45,811 nt of DNA, from NCBI GenBank assembly GCA_012269545.1, contig JAAXKB010000035.1, forward strand, positions 1-45,811, read 5' to 3'. The translations under genes and the position numbers were made by a program. The notes beneath the pieces were generated by a model, which saw only the letters and a list, made by a program, of their open reading frames with translations, ran no database searches and was not told the origin of the DNA. This DNA comes from Gammaproteobacteria bacterium. GTDB taxonomy: Bacteria > Pseudomonadota > Gammaproteobacteria > Pseudomonadales > Azotimanducaceae. Of the stretch, positions 42,075 through 45,811 are shown in pieces (position 1 is the stretch's first letter; each line of letters starts with the position of its first letter).

Positions 42075-42833
42075 TTAAACTGTTTTGTCGCCCGGGGCGC
42101 GAATCACATAGCGTGGTTTGTCTGCGCGCAACCTGACCCAACTTTTACCGCTTTCAGCTTCTTCCATAAGCTCGACCACGTCCTTCGCAAGATCCTCAGG
42201 GGCCATAAAGAGCGCGTCCTCAGTCTTTTGCGCGTGAGGTATGATTTCCGTTGCCACGGCACCGGGACAAAGGGCATGTATACGAATGCCCCGTTTTGAG
42301 AGTTCCGGGGCTAAGCTCCGCACTAAGCCCACGACTGCGTGCTTGCTCATCGCATAAAGCGGGTCAATTGCGTAAGGGGTTACGCCAGCCAGAGATGCGG
42401 TCACAACAATTGCTGCGCCGGGCGCCAAAAACGGCAAGAGCGTCTGTAAGCCGAACACGACACCATCGACATTGACGCTCATCATACGCCTGTAGCGCTC
42501 CAACGTTGCTGCCTCGAGCTGATATTCAGACAAGGGTTCGTTTGGTGGAGCAATTTGAACGCCGGCATTGAGGTGAACGTACCTTGGCGACCCAAGGCTT
42601 GTGCGTTCAGACGCTAGGTAATCGGCGAATTGCTGCCACTGATCCAGAGCGCCTACATCCAAGGCCCGGTATAGAGCTCCTGTCTCCTGAGCGAGTGCTG
42701 AACCTTTGGCCTCATCGACATCGAGCGCAAGCACATTAGCTCCTGAGTTTCTCACAGCACGCACAACTGATGCACCGATACCTGATGCAGCACCCGTTAC
42801 AATCCAATATCCAGTGTTTTCGTTTTGATCCAA
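42075..42833 (-). CDS. SDR family oxidoreductase
   Basis: A 252-residue classical short-chain dehydrogenase: TGAASGIG (13-20), LNAG (88-91), Ser147 (VTASLAG), and Y160-A-M-S-K164. Asp37-38 after the second strand suggests NAD rather than NADP. Start is TTG at 42833 with AAGGAAA about nine bases before; no in-frame ATG lies nearby. It leads a two-gene minus-strand operon with the EthD-like gene. Convergent with the BVMO-CoA transferase-SDR operon, whose last gene ends 83 bases from the EthD stop. Confidence 0.84.
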   Translation of the reverse strand: MDQNENTGYWIVTGAASGIGASVVRAVRNSGANVLALDVDEAKGSALAQETGALYRALDVGALDQWQQFADYLASERTSLGSPRYVHLNAGVQIAPPNEPLSEYQLEAATLERYRRMMSVNVDGVVFGLQTLLPFLAPGAAIVVTASLAGVTPYAIDPLYAMSKHAVVGLVRSLAPELSKRGIRIHALCPGAVATEIIPHAQKTEDALFMAPEDLAKDVVELMEEAESGKSWVRLRADKPRYVIRAPGDKTV

Positions 42834-43462
42834 GAGTCAATTTCCTTACGCTGCGCGTCTGACAAAGTCACCGTTGTGCGTTGATCTGCTCAGCCGCCTC
42901 CTGCTTGCGAAGACAGTTGCCCTATGCCAACAGTGATTGATGTAGCGTAAGCGTGCAAGGCGAACTTTGGAGTCCAGCGGTAGTGCCGTGAGGCACCGTG
43001 GCCGGGACGGGATCGTCAAACGGTGAAGAAAGCCCTGCGCAACGGTGTGGACGAGGGCAAAGTGGATGCGCGAATACAGAGTGAAAGGCAGTGGATGAAG
43101 TGAACAATGCCCGGGCTCGCTGCTGATAGCTGACAGTCAAACGCAGCCGGCAATAAGTCACTTTGGCGTCGGTTTGCCGCGGCGTGAGTTGGGCTTTCGT
43201 GGAGACAATATTCGGAGACTCTGAGTATTAATAATGCAGGCTTGGACGACGGCGAAAGCTGCAAGTCATTGCTCCAGAGGCAGTTTTCACCTGTGCATCA
43301 GCGGTTCGGCTAGTCGCCGGAATCTCCGAGCAATATCTTGATAATTCCGGTGCCGTTTTGTTGCAGAACAAGAGGGCAGAAAACTTGGCACGCTTTCAGT
43401 TTCGTATATTCTCTTAACGATGCGTCAACGCAGCGCCAAGACATCAGAACAGGAGAGATCGA
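42834..43462. other. Intergenic region, 629 bp, no clear gene
   Basis: The longest gap here, between divergent genes. No frame on either strand has both a ribosome site and family likeness. Small features: a hairpin GTGCC-GTGA-GGCAC near 42990, and a 27-residue plus-strand frame near 43020-43100. Promoters of the SDR and amine oxidase genes should be here. Confidence 0.4.
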
Positions 43463-45346
43463 ATGTCTAATCCCTTTGAGCCCCTTTCGGCAGCAGAAAT
43501 CCAAGAAGCCGTGGCCATATTTCGCCAAGCACACGGTGACGAGGGGGCAGTGTTCTGTTCATCGGGCTTGGAGGAGCCGGCTAAATGCGAGGTTAAAGCA
43601 GGAAGGGCAGTAGACCGTGTCGTACGATTTTTGGGTACTGACAGCAAGTCCGACGGCGGCTTTGAGGTGCTAGTTAATCTCACGCAAAAGCAGGTGGATC
43701 GACTGGAGCGATTGCCTAACGAGGCGCAAGCCCCCTACGGCTATCTGGATCTGGGTGTTGCCATTGAACTGACCAAGAGTCACCCAGAATGGTTGGCCGC
43801 AGTGAATGCCCGTGGAATTCCGTGCGACTCCGATGAAGATCTCAAGCGCATTCAAATCGATCCTTGGCCTGCTGGTGGCTATCCGGTGGTCGAGTTGCCA
43901 AAAGGGCATCGTGCGGTCCGCTGCATCGCCTTTGTACGCGAAGATGCGACAGACAACGGCTACGCTCGCCCTATTCACGGTCTGATCTGCCACGTCGATG
44001 TGACCGATAAAAAGGTGGTTTTGGTGGAAGACTCTGGCGTAATACCCATGCCCCCGCACTCGGGACGTTTCGATTCGGCTCACCAGCAGAAGACGCGGAC
44101 GGACCTAAAAGATCTGGAGATCGTGCAGCGCAATGGCCCCAGCTTTGAGGTGGACGGTTACCGAGTGAAATGGCAGGGCTACGAGTTTTCTGTGTCCATG
44201 CATCCAGTGCATGGTTTGGTCTTGCACCAGCTGTCGCTTCAAGAACGGCCGCTGCTGTATAGAGCAGCGCTATCGGAAATGATCGTTCCCTATGGGGATA
44301 GGGACAATATGCATGCGTGGAAGCACGTGCTGGATGCTTCGGAATACAACATGGGCATGCTGGTTAATTCCTTGAAGCTGGGCTGCGATTGTCTAGGTGA
44401 GATTTTCTATTTCGACGTCCATCAGGTGACATGGGAGGGCAAGGTTAAGTCGGTGGAAAATGCCATTTGCATGCATGAGGAAGACTATGGCATTCAATGG
44501 AAACATTACGATAGCGAGTCCCAAACCAGTGAAGTACGGCGCTCTCGGCGCTTGGTCATCAGTTCGATCTTTACCATCGGTAACTACGACTACGGCTTCT
44601 ACTGGTACTTGTACCTTGATGGCACGATTCAAATGGAAATTAAGCTGACGGGTATTGTGGGCGTCAGCGCAGTGACGGCTGAAACTCACAATCCCAGTCA
44701 ATCCCCGTTGATTGCCCAGGGGCTGGCCTCGCCAGTTCACCAGCACGTCTTTTGTTTCCGCCTAGACTGGGATTTAGACGGCGGTGCGAACTCGCTTTAT
44801 GAAAGTCAGATTGAGGTTCTACCGGTCAGCGATACCAATCCAGACGGCACTCAGTTTCAATCCGTTTCCCGTCATTTGACCGGCGAGACCTCGGCAAAGC
44901 GAAACATTGCCCCTGAACGAAGTCGGCATTGGAAGGTTGTGAATCCAACATCCTTGAACGCCTTGGGTAATCCGGTGTCGTATAAACTTTTACCCGTTGG
45001 GTCTCCGTCTCTGTTGGCAGCGAATGATTCTGCCGTGGCTCGGCGAGGCGCCTTTGGCAAGCATCATATTTGGGCAACGCCCTATACAGAAGGTGAGTTC
45101 AGCGCAGCAGGAGCGCATACCGTGATGCATGACGGTGGGGGTTTGCCCGAGTACACCAGAAGCGATCGAGACATTGCGGAATGTGATCTGGTCATGTGGC
45201 ATACCGTGGCCCTAACTCACGTGCCACGCCCGGAAGATTGGCCTGTAATGCCAGTGGAGTACACCGGTTTTCATCTGATACCTGTGGGTTTCTTTGATCG
45301 TAACCCCACACTGGACCTGCCCTCTCAGTGTCACTCGCCGAAGTAG
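43463..45346 (+). CDS. Copper-containing primary-amine oxidase (topaquinone)
   Basis: A 627-residue copper amine oxidase, converting primary amines to aldehydes with release of ammonia and hydrogen peroxide. The active site is complete: catalytic Asp291 in HVLDASEYNMG, the TPQ precursor Tyr375 in T-I-G-N-Y-D-Y-G-F, copper ligands H426 and H428 (VHQHVFCF) and H586 (LTHVPRPEDWPVMP). The N-terminal N2/N3-like domains and the conserved GCDCLGEIFYFD (308-319) are present. No signal peptide is visible, so the enzyme appears cytoplasmic, unlike the periplasmic E. coli TynA. ATG at 43463 follows AGGAGAG. Monocistronic as far as visible. Confidence 0.93.
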   Translation: MSNPFEPLSAAEIQEAVAIFRQAHGDEGAVFCSSGLEEPAKCEVKAGRAVDRVVRFLGTDSKSDGGFEVLVNLTQKQVDRLERLPNEAQAPYGYLDLGVAIELTKSHPEWLAAVNARGIPCDSDEDLKRIQIDPWPAGGYPVVELPKGHRAVRCIAFVREDATDNGYARPIHGLICHVDVTDKKVVLVEDSGVIPMPPHSGRFDSAHQQKTRTDLKDLEIVQRNGPSFEVDGYRVKWQGYEFSVSMHPVHGLVLHQLSLQERPLLYRAALSEMIVPYGDRDNMHAWKHVLDASEYNMGMLVNSLKLGCDCLGEIFYFDVHQVTWEGKVKSVENAICMHEEDYGIQWKHYDSESQTSEVRRSRRLVISSIFTIGNYDYGFYWYLYLDGTIQMEIKLTGIVGVSAVTAETHNPSQSPLIAQGLASPVHQHVFCFRLDWDLDGGANSLYESQIEVLPVSDTNPDGTQFQSVSRHLTGETSAKRNIAPERSRHWKVVNPTSLNALGNPVSYKLLPVGSPSLLAANDSAVARRGAFGKHHIWATPYTEGEFSAAGAHTVMHDGGGLPEYTRSDRDIAECDLVMWHTVALTHVPRPEDWPVMPVEYTGFHLIPVGFFDRNPTLDLPSQCHSPK

Positions 45347-45629
45347 GGTCTTCAGTGCCGCAGCTTGCATCTGGCGGAAGATGAAATAAAAAAACATTAA
45401 AACTGATCACTAGAGGCTTCTTTTAATGTAAATAATGCGTAGAGCTGGACTAGAAACGGCGCGAAAGTAGCTGCAAGGAACTCCCAGTTCTTAGCGAGTC
45501 CCGATACGGGTCATGGTGATACGATTAATCGCGCTTCGCGCCTGAAAGCCGCGGTTGATCTTGGTTGCCTAGATGTTGCTTGTTAGATACGGTTGCGAGT
45601 GCCGATAGTTGAACAAACGTGGGGTTAGT
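45347..45629. other. Intergenic region after the amine oxidase
   Basis: About 280 bases with A/T-rich tracts around 45387-45440; no convincing gene. It should hold the promoter of the lipoprotein gene. Confidence 0.35.
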
Positions 45630-45811
45630 ATGCAAAGATTCTTAGCAAGCGTCGCGGCGATCGCTTTTGTCACCTCCTGCGGAGGTGGTGGTGGAAGTTC
45701 TTCTCCTGCTGCAGTGCAAGTCACTAACACGGCGCCGACCATTACCGATCCCGGAACTCTGTCGTTGTTAGAAGGTGAGACGACTGTTGCGACGATTAGC
45801 GCCAGTGATGC
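45630..45811 (+). CDS. Lipoprotein, start only (runs off the window)
   Basis: ATG at 45630 begins MQRFLASVAAIAFVTSC followed by GGGGGSSS: a signal peptide with the lipobox V-T-S-C and a Gly/Ser linker, hence a lipidated outer-membrane or surface protein. The following VTNTAPTITDPGTLSLLEGE resembles the N-terminal strand of cadherin-like or Ig-like repeat domains ('N..P.I.......V.EN'), often found in large adhesins and enzymes of marine bacteria. Sixty codons are visible; the rest is outside the window. The ribosome site is weak. Confidence 0.7.
   Translation, partial: MQRFLASVAAIAFVTSCGGGGGSSSPAAVQVTNTAPTITDPGTLSLLEGETTVATISASD

Noticed and set aside
43020-43105. A 27-residue plus-strand frame in the 629-bp gap
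   Set aside because: No ribosome site, a stop a short way upstream and no recognisable family; more likely chance.
1-45811. CRISPR arrays, insertion sequences, prophage genes, rRNA or tRNA
   Set aside because: None seen by eye: no direct repeats with regular spacing, no transposase motifs and no tRNA-like clover-leaf; a tRNAscan and repeat search would settle it.

Overview
The window looks like chromosomal DNA of a marine-type gammaproteobacterium. This is inferred from gene content and mid-50s GC by eye; there is no rRNA or other phylogenetic marker. Genes sit tightly packed on both strands behind ordinary GGAG-type ribosome sites. Oxidative catabolism dominates: four phytanoyl-CoA-dioxygenase-like (PhyH) enzymes, one TauD/TfdA-like dioxygenase, three Baeyer-Villiger-type flavin monooxygenases, four SDR oxidoreductases, two nitroreductases and three GPH-family transporters. 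I see no insertion sequence, phage gene, CRISPR array, rRNA or tRNA.

The most notable result is two selenoprotein genes, each of which looks like a broken or short gene if TGA is read as stop. (1) On the minus strand at 5848-6189 is an ArsC/thioredoxin-fold protein with an in-frame TGA giving a U-T-S-C redox motif. (2) On the plus strand at 21031-21591 is an AhpD/carboxymuconolactone-decarboxylase-like protein with a C-F-T-U motif. Both TGAs are followed at the expected bacterial SECIS distance by a hairpin whose short apical loop begins G-U. The host should therefore carry selA/B/C/D elsewhere.

Layout. 1-5.1 kb: the N-terminal part of a MetX-like homoserine acyltransferase whose frame closes at the window edge, small unknown genes, a photolyase-family protein whose domains appear in reversed order, and a Tat-exported PhoD-like phosphatase. 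5.1-9.6 kb: nitroreductase, the ArsC-like selenoprotein, an SDR plus DUF427 pair, and a YghU-like glutathione transferase. 9.6-13.7 kb: a minus-strand operon nitroreductase-PhyH-GPH transporter-PhyH. 13.8-18.2 kb: metallo-beta-lactamase-fold hydrolase, Sel1-repeat protein, SDR and a first flavin monooxygenase. 18.3-20.1 kb: a Met/His-rich envelope protein and a DUF2946-like protein, probably copper related. 20.1-23.3 kb: PhyH, the CxxU selenoprotein, a GFA protein, and a perfect Fur box between two tiny minus-strand ORFs and a plus-strand exported protein. 23.4-29.6 kb: crotonase, PhyH plus aldo/keto reductase, a RidA-like protein, a TauD-like dioxygenase and a SnoaL-like protein. 29.6-34.1 kb: an exported cyclase-family hydrolase and two divergent GPH transporters. 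34.3-42.8 kb: a small membrane ORF coupled to a fatty-acid desaturase, two flavin monooxygenases, CoA transferase and SDR, then an SDR plus EthD-like pair on the minus strand. 43.4-45.8 kb: a topaquinone copper amine oxidase and the start of a lipoprotein.

Taken together, the transporters, oxygenases, reductases and CoA-handling enzymes suggest uptake and stepwise oxidation of hydrophobic or polycyclic organic compounds. No substrate can be read from the sequence. The two selenoproteins, the nitroreductases and YghU point to thiol and peroxide or electrophile handling alongside this chemistry.
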